From Thamnaconus septentrionalis (lineage: Eukaryota > Chordata > Actinopteri > Tetraodontiformes > Monacanthidae): a stretch of 64,000 nt of DNA. The position numbers and the translations under genes are program-made. The stretch lies in assembly GCA_009823395.1 (NCBI GenBank), contig CM020509.1, forward strand, positions 14,113,001 through 14,177,000. Reading direction: 5' to 3'. Under the pieces are notes generated by a model. It saw only the letters and a program-made list of their open reading frames with translations. It was not told where the DNA came from and ran no database searches. Positions 45,956 through 58,617 of this stretch are shown here, one piece after another (position 1 is the stretch's first letter; each line of letters begins with the position of its first letter).

Positions 45956-48900
45956 GGACCCACCATTTCACTCTCTGGTGTTGGACTCATCTTTCAGATG
46001 ATCAACCTTGTTTCACTCTATTGCGATGTTTGTGCGGTTCTTAAACACAAGACAGGTTTCCACCAAGAGCTTTTAAACACCAGCAGATTAAAGCCAGAGG
46101 CTTCGTTCCTGGCATGATGGATTGTTGTAAATTCAATGTTGTTTCTTCTGAAATGTGAATGATGCTGCTTTTTTCCCCCTGTTTGGATGATCCGGCCGCG
46201 CCCACTCGCCTCCAGTGCTGAGGAGGACACTTCTCTTTGTGTCGTCCCATCTCCTCGTCTGTGTTTGACTTGCGTCTTTTAACACATTATTTGGCCCCAG
46301 TGTTTTTGTTTTTTTGTTTTTCGGGGTCCATCCTACTGTTTTGAACTTGTTCCGCTTCACCCACACACTTCTGTGGGGCCGCTGTTGCAACAAGTGTCCC
46401 GCAGCCTCTTTTTCTCAGGGCTCCTCCCAAATTGCATTATCACTTCTACATATAATTTCAGTCAGTATTTAATTAGGACGGCCAGCCCTCCGCGGTTCCA
46501 CGAACCCACCACTACCTGTTTGGGTTTCCCGAAGATCAAATGACTTGCTGGCTGTGTCGGGCAGATGTGCGTCGGCTTCTCACGAAGTCGGAAGGGAATT
46601 CAAGGGTGACGACTCACGACTGAAAACGAGATGATCGCTGCAGACACATCCATCGCTATCAAGCATTGTTTCATCAACTCAAAATACTTTTCAGCTGAAT
46701 TTGGTTTTGTTTTAGATTCATTTTTTTTATTATTTCAATAAGTAATAATGATGTGTAATCGGAAGTTCGAGGCTGTTCTCTCTTTTCACTCTTTAGTCCA
46801 TTTATGACTTATATATTCTAAAACTATGAACTGACCTGGTCACAGTCTCTTTCACAAGCTGAGATCTTGGCCGCCCTCGTCCCAACACCTGGAAGTCCTG
46901 AGACGTTTGGTGAAAATTCATGACGGTTCTGCTATTTTTTCCAATGAATCACCGACATGAGCAGCCGGTCGTCATATTCATCATCGGTCGGCTAATTAAC
47001 CGTCCTGACCGTCACTTTAAGCGCTTTAAGATTGGCCCTCTGGGAAATCTCAAAGTTATTTATGGCAGCGCCAGCGGAAAGCAGGTGAGGACCATGGGGA
47101 GTAATTTGTACTGAGCGAAGCTTCACCCGTGTCCAGCCTCTGGACAGAAGGACGGACGGATGGACAGACGGACGAGAAGCTCGTTTCCTCGAGGGGGAAA
47201 ACGGCTGCAGCAGCTCCGGCGATGGAGTCACTGAAACTGGTTCCAGCTTCAGGACAGAAGCTAACAGGAGACACGTGGTGGGAGGTGATGCACTCCGGTC
47301 GGAATGCGCCCTGATTGGCCGAGCAGCACCTCCGCACGCTGCCAAACGCAGAGAGATTCACGCAAAGATAATAGTTGTTCTTCTCGGCGCCGCTCGTCCA
47401 TCTCCGTCCCGCCGCCTCCCTTGAGAAACTCCCCCGTAATAATCCGGGATGTTTAATTACAGGGCCAGTTTTGTTTAAAATGGATTAAAGCGCCGGCTAA
47501 ACAACAGGATCCGCGACGTTCATTTTCTGCGCTTCTCCCCCTCCGTCTTGTTTATGTCGTTGTCAGCGCGGCTCGGAGGTTCTTTCTCTTATCCTTTTAC
47601 CGCAGACCGTGTGTGTTTTTTGTTTTTTCATGATAAAAAAAAAATCCTCTTTTCTCTTCAGAGTCCAAGAACAACACGACTATTACTGGAAGTACGCCGA
47701 ACAAACTGGCCTGGTTTCCACACATGTTTTAAAGATGAGGGGACCCTGCACTTGCTTCTTTCTATTTTTTTTTTCTTCAGAAGGCAAAATCAGCAGCTGT
47801 TATAATCACTTACAGTACGATGAAGGTGAGCTTAAAGACCTCGTAAGAAAAATACATTTCAATGCGTAATGGTTTTTGGAAGCACTTAGTTCTGAACAAG
47901 CGTTTTGATTGGCCGAGACTCAATTTTTCATGCCTCACTGGTGTTTCGACTGTGACACCAAATCTCACTTGCGCCGTTTCGGAGAACCACAGTTGTGCAG
48001 CAGGGACCAATTGTGCGGAGTTCAGTTGTAATTGAGTTGTAATTCACTGTGCACGCGTCGGAGCCACTATCGCAGCTAGCTGTGGATTTTAGTGAACACA
48101 ATAAAAAGAAGCATATTCCTTCTCAAAAATGAATGGAAAACACTTTTTCTCCAATAGTCAGTTGGAAAGAAATGCAAAACAAGACATTTAGCTTCATGTA
48201 TTTGCATCAGAAATTAAGCTGAACAAAAGCAGGTGTGTCAAGAATATATAGTGATGCGCTGCTGTAACCCAAAACTGTGCGGTAATCAAAGTATGAAAGA
48301 ACATTTTTCTCGTAGTTACTGTGAAGGAAAAAACAAAACGTGACTCTGATGCAGAGAGTTGCCCCTACAGATCGTGTTGCAGCTCTCGCAGATGTGTTTC
48401 GAACGTCAGCTGAGGCTATTTACTGGACCACTTCCAAAATTTTGGAATCGCCTCCAAGCATATAAACAGAGGGCTTAAGCTGTAGAATAACGCAGGAATT
48501 CCCCCAGTGGAACATCGGCGGCGTATCGGAGGTCCTCTCACGCCTCTGCGTGCTGCTACCATCTGCCGATGCCGGGTTGCCAGACCTGCTTTCCGCTTCC
48601 TCCAAACACATCTGACGGCCTTTGATTTTAGGGAAACTGACCGTGCCTTTAAACAGTTCACCTCCGTGCACTTTTTTTTTTTTCTTCCTTTTGCTCCCGC
48701 GAGGCCAATTACCTTACAGGTTAAACTCTTTAAAGTTTTGCAAAGGGTCATTAAACAGGACCTATAATCTCAGGCGATTATGGTCATTTTACTCTCATTA
48801 TTATCATGCTCTGGAATGATGTCATAAGTTTTTCTCAGTTTTCGTGAAATGGCAGAGAGCCGCTTTTGCTTTGCTTGACGTTCTGTGTCGCTGCTCGTTA

Positions 48901-49083
48901 CGGTGACGCCTCAATGCCCTCATCCCAACAGGATGTGAGCCATATCCTATTTGAGTTTACCTTGAGGCAAGAGAGGAAAGGAGGAAAGGCTCCTCACGTG
49001 CATTTTAAGATGTTTTAGTGACACTGGGACAAAAGGAAACCTTTTTCTCGATCAAAAACATATTGAAAGTTTGATGTTGAATT
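45956..49083. other. Unique non-coding stretch (3.1 kb)
   Basis: No gene is recognised. A donor-like CAG|GTGAGG at 47081-47086 follows a short open frame (46920-47080) of unknown character; the CTAATTAACC-containing block 46920-47110 could equally be a regulatory element. A T-run lies at 48669-48682. Confidence 0.45.
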
Positions 49084-49165
49084 TAAAGGCCAACTGTGTA
49101 AACTTTACTAATGCCCACCACTGCCTCCGAGCTCCACAGTCTCAAATTTGCTGTGAATACCCCAG
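49084..49165 (+). mobile_element. Degenerate DNA-transposon end (TTTAAAGG...TGTGTAAA type)
   Basis: TTTAAAGGCCAACTGTGTAA, ACTTTACTAATGC, CCACCACTGC and GCTGTGAATACCCC, in this order, resemble the start of a very common short teleost DNA element (TTTAAAGG.ACAGTGTGTA.AATTTAG...GAATACCCC). The opposite end is not found. Related ends occur at 39176 and 57921. Confidence 0.4.
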
Positions 49166-51672
49166 AGTGAAAGTCATAATGCAACATAAGAGGTTTGTTA
49201 TTGAAGACATCACGGCGGGACAATGGGCCTGGAAGAATTAGCAGAACACAATCAGTCGAGGTGGAAAATAATGAAGGAAAAGTCAGCAAACAATGGGCTC
49301 TGGGTCTCTGCCTGCGAGCCATTATGAGCAGGATTTGGTTTGTTTGTTGACGGGCCTTCGGAGTAGCACATTATTTACTCGTCTTACCGCACGGCCCCCG
49401 CTTATTATACATGGCATCTGCAAAAAAATGTGCTTGGGAGCAGAACGCCGGGGTTGGAGTCGAGGTCAGGCCCGCTGCATTGTTGGTTTAGCATCTGGCT
49501 AACCGAGGCGCAGTCGCATGTTGAAACGCTGTCGCAATATTTTGCTAGGCTTAGATTCGTGCCGTTGGCGCAGCACATTCTGCCGGCCGGCTGTCTCTGG
49601 CCGCTGTGGGGTCCCTGCGACATCGCAGGCGGCTCGACCTGAGCGTTTAATCTCAAATCTTCGCCCTGGAGGCCCCTCGGGCTCGTGTGATGTCTGTGTT
49701 TTCCTCCCCTGACATCATCTTTATCACTGTTTCTCCTCCGAGGAGAGGCTTGGGCGGGGGGCAGCCCTGATTGCAGGAGCCCTGAATGGGCTCCATTCTT
49801 TATTTGTGCAGGCCCACCATTACACCGCCCTCCCCAACCCTCCGCCACCTCGCAGTAAGGGCCTGCTAGCCTCCCCCGCTAGCTTTAATGTGCTCTTTGC
49901 CTCTTCATTTCTCCTCCTTCCCTCCGTTTCATCTCGGACGTCTGCGCCGCCGCCGCGACACAACACGCATTCTTGCCTCGTGCCTTCTCGTCTTCAGATA
50001 GAAACAATATTATCTCAATCCGCTATTGTACGTTACACACAATCTTCAGCGCGGGACTGCAGCTTAACCACGTCCAGACTGCGCCGCTGTGCGGGCAGGG
50101 GAGGGTTTTTTTTCTCGCTTGTACCTTCAGGTCATAATTAAGTTGAGACAAAGCACCGACCTGTGACAAATAGACTGTAACGTTACACCCACCCCCATCA
50201 GACTCTGCACAGTCGGTGCGCGGCGTGACGGAGACGGAGGGGTCCCGCAGATCAAACCCGAGCCCGCGGTAAGAGGCAACATTCCGCAGGAATATGTACA
50301 GTTTGGGAAATAAACCCCGGCGACCGCAGGTGAATTATTCTTTTGGAATAACACCGGGGTCCGTTCCTGACAGCCCGAGTGAGGTTTATATCAACCTGCA
50401 CTCACTCCGATTTGCAGCACAGCTGCTGGAAGGATTCAGCATGGCGGTCTTTTACACCGAGGCACTTTTACTATTTGCTTTTATTGCATATCTGCTCTCT
50501 GGTGCACAGTCTGCTTTGTATTTAGGTGATAATTGGCAAAAGACGGAGGAGACTCGTTTGCTCCTTCTAGCTTTTTTTTGCGGAAATTTTTAAGGGGGAA
50601 CATTATGGCATCTACTATATAAGACGTTGTATTGAGGTCTTTCTATCTCTGTCTGTCACTGAACTGTAAGATCTTTACAGCATCAATCAGGCTGCAATAA
50701 GCATTAGCTTAAGCTGCAATGCTTTTTTTCTTGCTAATTAGATGTTGCAAAATCTCACCTGCTGGGGCCTTTTAGATACCATCAGCACTCATGCCATATT
50801 TCCCCCCTAAGTCCCGTCAGACTGACAAATCCGAAATTCTCTCACACTCGTACCTGCCGCTCTCAACGCGTCAGGCTCGTGAGAACATCTGGACCCCACT
50901 GACTGGCGGAGAAGTTGAAGGAGTGCCGACTTAGAGTCCGACCGCACTTTAAGTCGATCTGTGTCTCCCACACGATCCCATCCTGCCCTTTATTCCCCTG
51001 CTCGGCTAATTTCGACGGCAAACAGACGCCGCCCGCGGCTCTCCAGCCGTGCCGTGACCACAGGTATGTTAACTGGGCCTGGCTTGGGTCTAGGTGCATT
51101 AGCTGCACATTCCGGCGGTGCGGATAATGGGAAGTTCCGTAAAGGGCCATTTGCGGCCGCGATGTGGCGTGTTTCACCAGATTCCAACATTAGCCGTGGC
51201 TACAGGCGGCGGCCGTGCGCTCCATCCCTCTCTTGTTTGTTAGTGTTCTCGCCCACCCCTGTATATTTTCGCTGTGCGGCTGCAGCCTCTTGTGGGAATG
51301 TATGCTGGCTGGCTGTGTTTGCGTGTCGTCCGCTAATATGTGACACTTTCCTGCAGCCCCCTCTGCCTTTAAATGTGGGGCCGTCTCTCCCACCTGCTCC
51401 CGCTGGCCTGGCCCGGTCCGCACGTTTGTGCGCTCGCCGTCGGCTGTGTGCGTGTCCTCGCACCCTGTGACTCTCGGTGTGCGTGTGACCCTTGGAGAAC
51501 TTGTGACCGATGCAGCGAGGGGTGGCTTGTTGACACCAAGTCCTGGCAGGGGAGCTTCCTTCTTCCCAGGTTATAGAAAGCAAACAAGCTAATCAGAGCC
51601 AGAAACTCCGAGCCTGCCACCCCCCTTCTGTCAGCTGACTGTCCTGCTGTAGGAGACTTACAGTTGCAGGGG
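49166..51672. other. Unique non-coding stretch with a GC-rich part
   Basis: Bases 49440-49960 and 50990-51450 are GC-rich with many overlapping frames, none recognisable. A donor-like CAG|GTGAGA on the minus strand at 50756 has no convincing exon. Confidence 0.45.
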
Positions 51673-51706
51673 GAGAGAGAGAGAGAGAGTGTGTGTGTGT
51701 GTGTGT
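51673..51706. repeat. (GA)n(GT)n compound microsatellite
   Basis: About nine GA units change directly into about nine GT units. Confidence 0.94.
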
Positions 51707-54700
51707 CTGGAAGGCAAATTGCAGATGTGACCTCAAGAACCAACAGGAAACACTGGTAGTCTTTATTTCATAAGGGCCCCAAAAGCTAAAGATAAATAAA
51801 GCTGGAACAAAATTTTTAATTTTATTTTCACACAATTCACTGCTCTCTTAAAATACATACAGTTTTCAAAATGACAAAACAGCAGTGAAACCACAGTCTC
51901 GTCCTAAAGTCTGGTAATGTTTAAACAATCAGATTCCCGAATATATATATCTTATTTTGCATGTTTGAAACCACAGGGTCATCTCATCCTTTGCCATTTT
52001 ACTGAAGAAGCAGGACTTTCCACTTTGAGGAGATTTGTATCTCCCTCTGCAGGACGTGCACGCCAAAAATACACTTAAGCGTGCCAGTCTCAAAACAACA
52101 TGCCAAGATTCAGCAACAGGATTAATTTATTGATGTTGTTGTTGATGTGTTTTCTTGGTTAGCACAGGGTTGAAATAAACTGGATGGACTTGTACGATAA
52201 ACAAAGGAGTAAGCCATGTGGACAGTCCAGCTAACTGGCTAATTAGCTAACTCAAGCAGTCTCGAGGAAACCGCTGAGAACTATCCAATCCACATTCTTT
52301 TTGACCAGTCATTTCAATCATTACATAATTAACCAACCATTAATAATTCATATCAAACTAGTCCAACATGCCCCTTTCACCTCCTACGTGTGTGCACTCT
52401 AAATGACCTTTAACAAGTCAACAAATATTAGTTAGCTCTCCACAAGTGCGCTGTTGGTGTTTACACCGCCCAAGTGACTCTCTTCATAAGTTTAGCTTGT
52501 TCTTATAATCAAACATGTTTCAGAATGAACCTATTAATCTGACTTCTAGCATTTAAAATCCGACTCCCGAGTTTACTCTGTGATTTCATTTCCAAAGCAG
52601 GCCAGAATTCCTCAAGGAGCCTTCGCAAAGGAAAATTGTCCCTCTTGTCTCTCCTTGAAGACCACAAACAAATAAATCTCCCACTTCAAATTAGCGTCCG
52701 TCTCCCTCCGCGGGGTGCACGGCTCGACACGAGGCGACCTCCGTCTCACCTGATCACCCCTGCAGAGCCGTAAAGAAGCTGCTTTTCGACAGGTCCGCCA
52801 CGATTACCCATGATCCTCCCCGTCCGGCCATCCTTGACCCTGCGACTGGGCTTACAGCGGCGTGCTCGGAATAATTTATGTGAACCCTGCGCTCGTCCCT
52901 TGAACCTCCTTTGCACGGTGTCAAGTTGTGTCCATGAATTCTGGGTCCAGGCTATATCTTGTTCTGTCAACACTCTCACGCTCCACATCCTTCGGGGGAT
53001 GGGAAGCGGGGAGCAGGGAGGACGATGAGCGCCGGGAGGGAGGGAGGAAAGGATTGGAAAGCCATACTGCGGCTTTCTGCCGGCCTCTCCGCTTCATGAC
53101 AGAGAACATTTGGCAGCTCTGTTATCTGTTCCTGCTCTTCTTCACAGCAGAGTTTTGGCCTTAAACCCCCCCCCCGAGCCGACAGCTCACGCATCAACCG
53201 GATCGCGTTTTTCATCCAACGATCCTGCAGCTGGAGGCTCGCAGACCTTCAGAGTTTGAGGCAAACTATCGATAGCGTGTGTTATCAATCAGTTGCCCCT
53301 AAAAAGTAGAAACAATATGTTTCCTGGGAGACGCAGATCAGTCGCTTGTTGATGTTGTAGTTGTCGGTAAAGCCATTCTTATTGGATATTTCGAAAAGGA
53401 AAGAAAGAAATCGGTCTGGACCTGGGAAACACGATGCGCTTTGTCGCAGAGATATATTCGTATCATGTGTGAAAAGACTCGCGCGAGCAAATTATTTGCA
53501 CAAGAAGAAACGCAACACCGCGTGGACAGGCCTTCACGGGGAAAATCTGCGCCGAGAAATCTGAGCGAGACGTAACGCAGACTTTACGAGGCCGCGATGC
53601 ATTTGATTTGCTAGTAGGCATGGACGTTGTTTGACATGGTTTCTTTTTAAGAGACTTTTAAGGTTTGGAGGGGAGCTCTGCACAGTGTCTCGCTTGCAAA
53701 TGTTCACATGTGCTCGAAAGCTTGCTTTCAACTATTTCTTTATAGCGACTGCATGCACCTGTCTCTTTAAATGACTGTGAAACGCAATGTGCTACTCAAG
53801 ACGTGATACATGTCTTGATATGAGGTTTTAATTGGAAAAACAAAAACTGTTTTACTTCCTTTTGAAGTTGAGCTTTAAATTGTTGAAAATAAGCACAAAA
53901 GCACAAACTGTTTTACAGTTTCCTTTGCAGCATTCTCTTATCATTTCCAATCATGTACCTTTGGATAACGGGGCCTGTCTTTCTGACTGGGGGGGAAACA
54001 GGAACACGAGAGAGTTTTGATCTGTTTCCTCCCGTGAAGTCTGAGGAATACACGTGTAGTCAGGCAGCGGAGACACGGAGGACACCAGGCAGGAAGGAAG
54101 GCAGGCATGTCCGGCACTTGTACGTCGATCCGCGTAGAACTGTAATGGAGATGCTCCATTCTAAGTGGAAAAAGGTGACGTTTCCTGTGACACGAAAACG
54201 AGAGTCCTCGCACATGTGCGCACGGCAAACACGCATGTTATCGAATCAACGGCTGCCTCCGTTGCAACCCGGTGTTTACGGTGTCGCTAAACCTCGTAAC
54301 AGGGCAGAACAAACGGAAATAAGTCCTCCCTCCCGGCTGTGCGCTTCTGTCGGTGTCGGATGGATTACACCGCCGTATAGCAAATACATCAAAACACACA
54401 TGTGGCGCCTCCGTCTCCCTTCGGGGGCCGCGGTACAGTGGCTCAAAGCCGCAGCGCCTGTTCTCGAGGGGGAAGAACATCAAAGACTCTGAAAGTTTAG
54501 ACAAGTTGATGCTCCGCGGCGGAGGGAACCGGCCAGTCCTGAGGAACGCCGAGGAACGCACCTCCGAGCTCAAGCATGAACTGCTCTGGTGCATCGCGCA
54601 CACAAAGACATGCCCACGGGATTAGCAGGCATGCTAGTGAGCAGCCTGCACATCCTAAACACGCAGGATGTTTGGTTCCCTCCCGTGTTTCTCTTTGCCT

Positions 54701-56469
54701 GACAGGCCAGAGGAGAGGGAACATTTCTCCATCTCTTCTCCCCATCTGGTGTCGAGCACAGAACCAGAAACCAAATTCCAAGGAGCTGATTGGGCGAACT
54801 GAGCTGGAAGACGACGACGATGATCACATTCTTGCAGTTCTAGGCCTGCTAATTTTGGCTCAACTTCTTGAGGCTTCCTTTCGGTGTGAGGAGCAGCGTT
54901 GGCCACATGTCGCTGCCCCGCGGCCGGCCGCTAAACCTCTTGCCAAACCAGGCTGGGGAGTAAAGCATCTTTTCCACTGGCTTCAGTGCTGCTTAATGTG
55001 AAAATGCCATCTATTTTGGATAAAATGGCCACAGCTGCACCCGCAGCAAATCCCTTGCACAGCAGCCCGACTCGCTCGCCGTCACCATTTTCCTTCTTTG
55101 TCTTTTTGATTTTCAGGACTTCTTACAGCAGTTTCCTCCTTGCTTTGTCACAACTGGGAATCCACAAAACCCGACGATCGACCATCGATTAAAAACACCT
55201 TCTGTGGAGGAGGTCGGCAAGACGGATGAGCGAGATAACTAAGTCGAAATCCGAGCCATCCAGCTGCCGCTCGAGGTTAGCGTGTGCTTCGCGTGTGAGC
55301 CGTTCGTGCGCATTGAAAAGCAACGCGGCTTGGAGCAGGTACTCGTGTCATTGCGGTGAGTCACACTGTGAGGACTGAGGAGGTGGGGAGAGGCCGGGCT
55401 GGGGGGGGGTTGTTGCTGGAAGCCCTTCAAAGTGAAGTTTGTTGAGTTTCAGTGAAATGGGGCTGAGAGGATCTGGATTTGTGCAGATGAAAGAAGAAGT
55501 GAGCGTGGAGGGACTGGATGCAGAGCTCTGGACCGCAACTAGCAGCACCCGCAAATGAGTGCACGCGCTCCATTAGAGGGTGAACAAGGTTTTATTCCCA
55601 CTAAAACTTTTTGAGGGCCAAAAAATCTTCAGGCTTTTAAGGAAAAGAAAGTGGCGGCAAAGACAGAAACAGATTGTGCAGAATATCCCGTTAACACAAG
55701 TTGTGAGCATAACAACCCAAGCGGTCGGAAATATTTACTATATTTACTATGCATTGTTTTGTTTGCGCATCACTTGAATTCACTTTTGAACAACGTGGTC
55801 ATGATGAAGCAAGACTGAAGACAAATTCAGGTGTTTTATTTTCAATCCAGCATCACTTTTTCGCTGAGAAAAAAACAACACTGGTAGCGCAGCAGCGTCT
55901 CAGCGTTCCGAACCAGCCGCCAACACGCACTCATACAAAGCAGCAGCGGCTTTAAAACATGCTGGCGGCCACCTGGCCGACCGTGCAGCTGCACCATGCG
56001 ACCGTGCACAGGCCGCCGAGCCTGCAGGGGACGTAATGAGGGAATCCATCAACAAGGGGCAAAGTGTCAGGAGCCTGGGCCGGAGCAGGTGCAACTGTAG
56101 CATGGAGAAGAATGGAAAGTAGAGAGGAGGAAAAAAAAAAAAACTCTCTCTGGAAACTGGAGACGCTTTGTTAAAGAAAAATGGCGAGGCGGGGAGAGCG
56201 ATTATAGAGATCTCCATTTATTCTTTAAAGCAAACATCTCAGTGGAAATCCCTGAAGCGGAGAGAAAATGACTTGTTGACAAATTAACGGGCTGATGGGG
56301 ATGATTAATAGAAAAGACCTCCGGCAAGTCGGCTGAAAACATTTCCTTAATTTTGCTTCGCTAATTCCCAGACATATTTTTCTCTCATTTCGGAAGTATG
56401 ACAGAAAACAAATGTGGAAAATTATGGGGCAGCCGCCTTTCTAACGCCAACACGGAGCTCTGAATGCAT

Positions 56470-56471
<2 letters not shown>
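51707..56471. other. Long unique non-coding stretch (4.8 kb)
   Basis: No gene or transposon is recognised. A minus-strand 80-codon frame (52746-52988) ends on a donor-like CAG|GTGAGA at 52752, but the protein is unknown and no acceptor was convincing. The 179-codon frame at 53953-54492 overlaps other frames and has no domain. The CCCCCCCCC run at 53167 and the GGGGGGGG run at 55402 are simple runs. Confidence 0.45.

Positions 56472-56547
<76 letters not shown>
56472..56547. repeat. (TG)38 microsatellite
   Basis: 76 bases of perfect TG. Confidence 0.97.
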
Positions 56548-56549
<2 letters not shown>

Positions 56550-56876
56550 CCCCAACAGCTGGGCCAGCCTCACTGAACCGGAGCGCCATGGATGGCTGCT
56601 AATAACCCACCCTAATAATCCCCGACATTGCCTAATTGTCTTTGTGCGTTGTGTACCATTAAGTGGCCATTCAGCTCCATGCCAACACTGCGCCGTTGTG
56701 TCCCAGAGGTCGGTCGGAGCCTGACGCAGAAACCCACGGCCCAGCCACTCGGCCAGATCCTGCCCCGAGGTGGCCGCGCTGCGCGATTACTCAGGGTTCC
56801 ACATGGGCTGAAGCCCCCAGAACGGAGCTCCCTCAGCAGGGCATCGGCTTAATGAGAAGTGGGTGTGCTGCTGGGT

Positions 56877-56893
56877 CACACACACACACACAC
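56877..56893. repeat. (CA)8 microsatellite
   Basis: Short CA array just before the palindrome cluster. Confidence 0.85.
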
Positions 56894-56937
56894 GGTCGTA
56901 AACGTAATGTTTATTTGATCTGTGTTCCATTTCCGCC

Positions 56938-56990
56938 TGCGAGTCGCAGGACAAGAAGCCCGACGTTAAACGCGCGTTTAACGACTCGCA
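56938..56990. repeat. Nested palindrome with a perfect 20-bp core
   Basis: CGTTAAACGCGCGTTTAACG at 56964-56983 is perfectly self-complementary. Around it, TGCGAGTCG (56938-56946) is the exact reverse complement of CGACTCGCA (56982-56990). A 17-nt spacer lies between the left outer arm and the core, while the core abuts the right arm with 2 bp of overlap. It could extrude as a cruciform. No transposon family is recognised in the flanks. Confidence 0.75.
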
Positions 56991-57721
56991 TTTAAAATCG
57001 TATACCGGCAAAAGCCGCAACTTTTGACTTTAACAGCGGTCACATGCAAACGCAGTGAAGCAGCAGCGGAGCGCTTTCTGCTTGGATGCAACCCCCCTCC
57101 CCCGAACCCAGATCAGGCCTGAGTCTGAAGACAGCGTGACGCTCGGCAGCAGCGCAGCTCCTGATTGCAGCAGTCGGAACGAGGGCTCTAATTGGACGCA
57201 CAAAGGGAGCCCCCGATCACCCCCCTCCCCGGAGGACGGACGGCTGGCTGCATGCATGCAGGGGGACGCCGGGATCTTTACTGGAAGCCATTAAGGCAAC
57301 GAGACGTTTCCGACCGCAAAGCGAGCAAGATAAACAACTGGAAAAATGACGAGAAATGGGAAGAAAACGAGATGCTTGAGGGACGAAGTGTTTGGGGTGC
57401 GACGCCGCTTCGAGTGCCGCGCTCGAGTGGGGAAGGCGGCAACGGCAGGCGGCGTGGTGTGTGTTTGCGTGAGCGAGACCTTCTCAGCCCGGGTCGCGTG
57501 CCAAAATTGAAGGCTATTGTGTTGTGCAGGGCCTGAAATAGACAAACTGACAAATAGACAAATTACCGTGACTCAGCGTTTGTAAGGTTGCTGCTTTAGA
57601 AGCATTTCTCTGCAGTGCTCACTCGTCTCCTTACAATTAACGGTCCAGTCAGTAAAACCTTTAAGGAAGCCTGCCTGGGAGCGTGTTTCATATTAAACTG
57701 TCAGGTGGGCTTCCTTAAAAA
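56991..57721. other. Unique non-coding stretch
   Basis: Contains the perfect 14-bp palindrome CTGCATGCATGCAG at 57248-57261. Otherwise nothing recognised. Confidence 0.5.
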
Positions 57722-57921
57722 ATGGTGGTTCAAGATGGCAGCTAACTAGGAGCCAGACTCTTATTGCTCTCTGTGTATTCTTGTATATTGGAGAACCGTT
57801 CTGAGGGTAAAGCAAATTACTTTAATTGTACTGCGAGTATGCACTTTGATTGATGTATTATTACATTTTTACCAATGTAAAAATCACAAATCAAGCCAAA
57901 TTTTACACACTGGACTTTTCA
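57722..57921 (+). mobile_element. 3' half of a short teleost DNA transposon
   Basis: ATGGTGGTTCAAGATGGCAG at the left, TGTGTATTCTTGTATATTGG and TTCTGAGGGTAAAG in the middle, and CCAAATTTTACACACTGGAC then TTTTC at the end. The order matches the right half of a common short element whose right end reads TCTTACACACTGGACCTTTAA. Reverse-complemented, the end (GAAAAGTCCAGTGTGTAAAA) is of the same type as those at 49084 and 39176. The left half is missing and no coding sequence is present. Confidence 0.5.
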
Positions 57922-58575
57922 GCACTTTCCTGTTTACATCCATTAAATTCATACCAAAAGAAATCAGGGCATAAAAGCCTGCGAATGCCTGGGAAATGCC
58001 TTGGATTAGTCACTTTTAAATGCATTTGGAAACATTTTACAAGATGATGGTATATAATGATTTAATTTGTTTGTTTGTTTTTTCCTCAATGTTGTGTACT
58101 CCATCATGTCTTTTCTTAATGAAGTCGACCATACTATTAACTCCCACCGCGATGGGTGGCCCAGGACGGGCTGTGGCTGCAGAGGGAGCAGATTATCAGT
58201 CTTCGGTGGAGGCCCCGGCAGACCCGATTAAATATGAAAGCCTCGCAACTCAGCCAGTCATGTCGCCTTCAACTTCTCCCTGGCGGAAACTCGTCATTAC
58301 GGCCCCGAAAAACGCTGCATTAAGGCGGCGGCGGCGGCTCAGGGATCGTTAGCAGCCACGCAGCCGAACGGCTGGAGGAGGATCTGTAATGACACCTGGA
58401 AGTAATTGTGTTTCCTCCCTCCGCTGGAATATTTATGTATTGGTGAATTATTCTAAGCATGTTCCTGGTGTTTATTTCTGCAGCGGGAGGTCTGGCTGCA
58501 TGGCAGGACACGCATGCAGCCAATCTGTCAGCTCGGGAGAGTGGGAGAGGCAAAAAGGGACAACAGCTGCCGCGC

Positions 58576-58577
<2 letters not shown>
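57922..58577. other. Unique non-coding stretch
   Basis: Nothing recognised; a GGCGGCGGCGGC run lies at 58325. Confidence 0.5.
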
Positions 58578-58613
<36 letters not shown>

Positions 58614-58617
58614 GTGA
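58578..58617. repeat. (TG)n with GC-rich start
   Basis: CGCGCG passes into about 15 TG units with one C interruption, then GA-rich sequence. Alternating purine-pyrimidine of this kind favours left-handed (Z) DNA. Confidence 0.93.

Noticed and set aside
52746..52988. 80-codon minus-strand frame ending on a donor-like CAG|GTGAGA
   Set aside because: Protein unrecognised and no convincing acceptor; kept only as a note.
53953..54492. 179-codon plus-strand open frame
   Set aside because: No family resemblance; overlapping frames on both strands; likely chance in GC-rich sequence.
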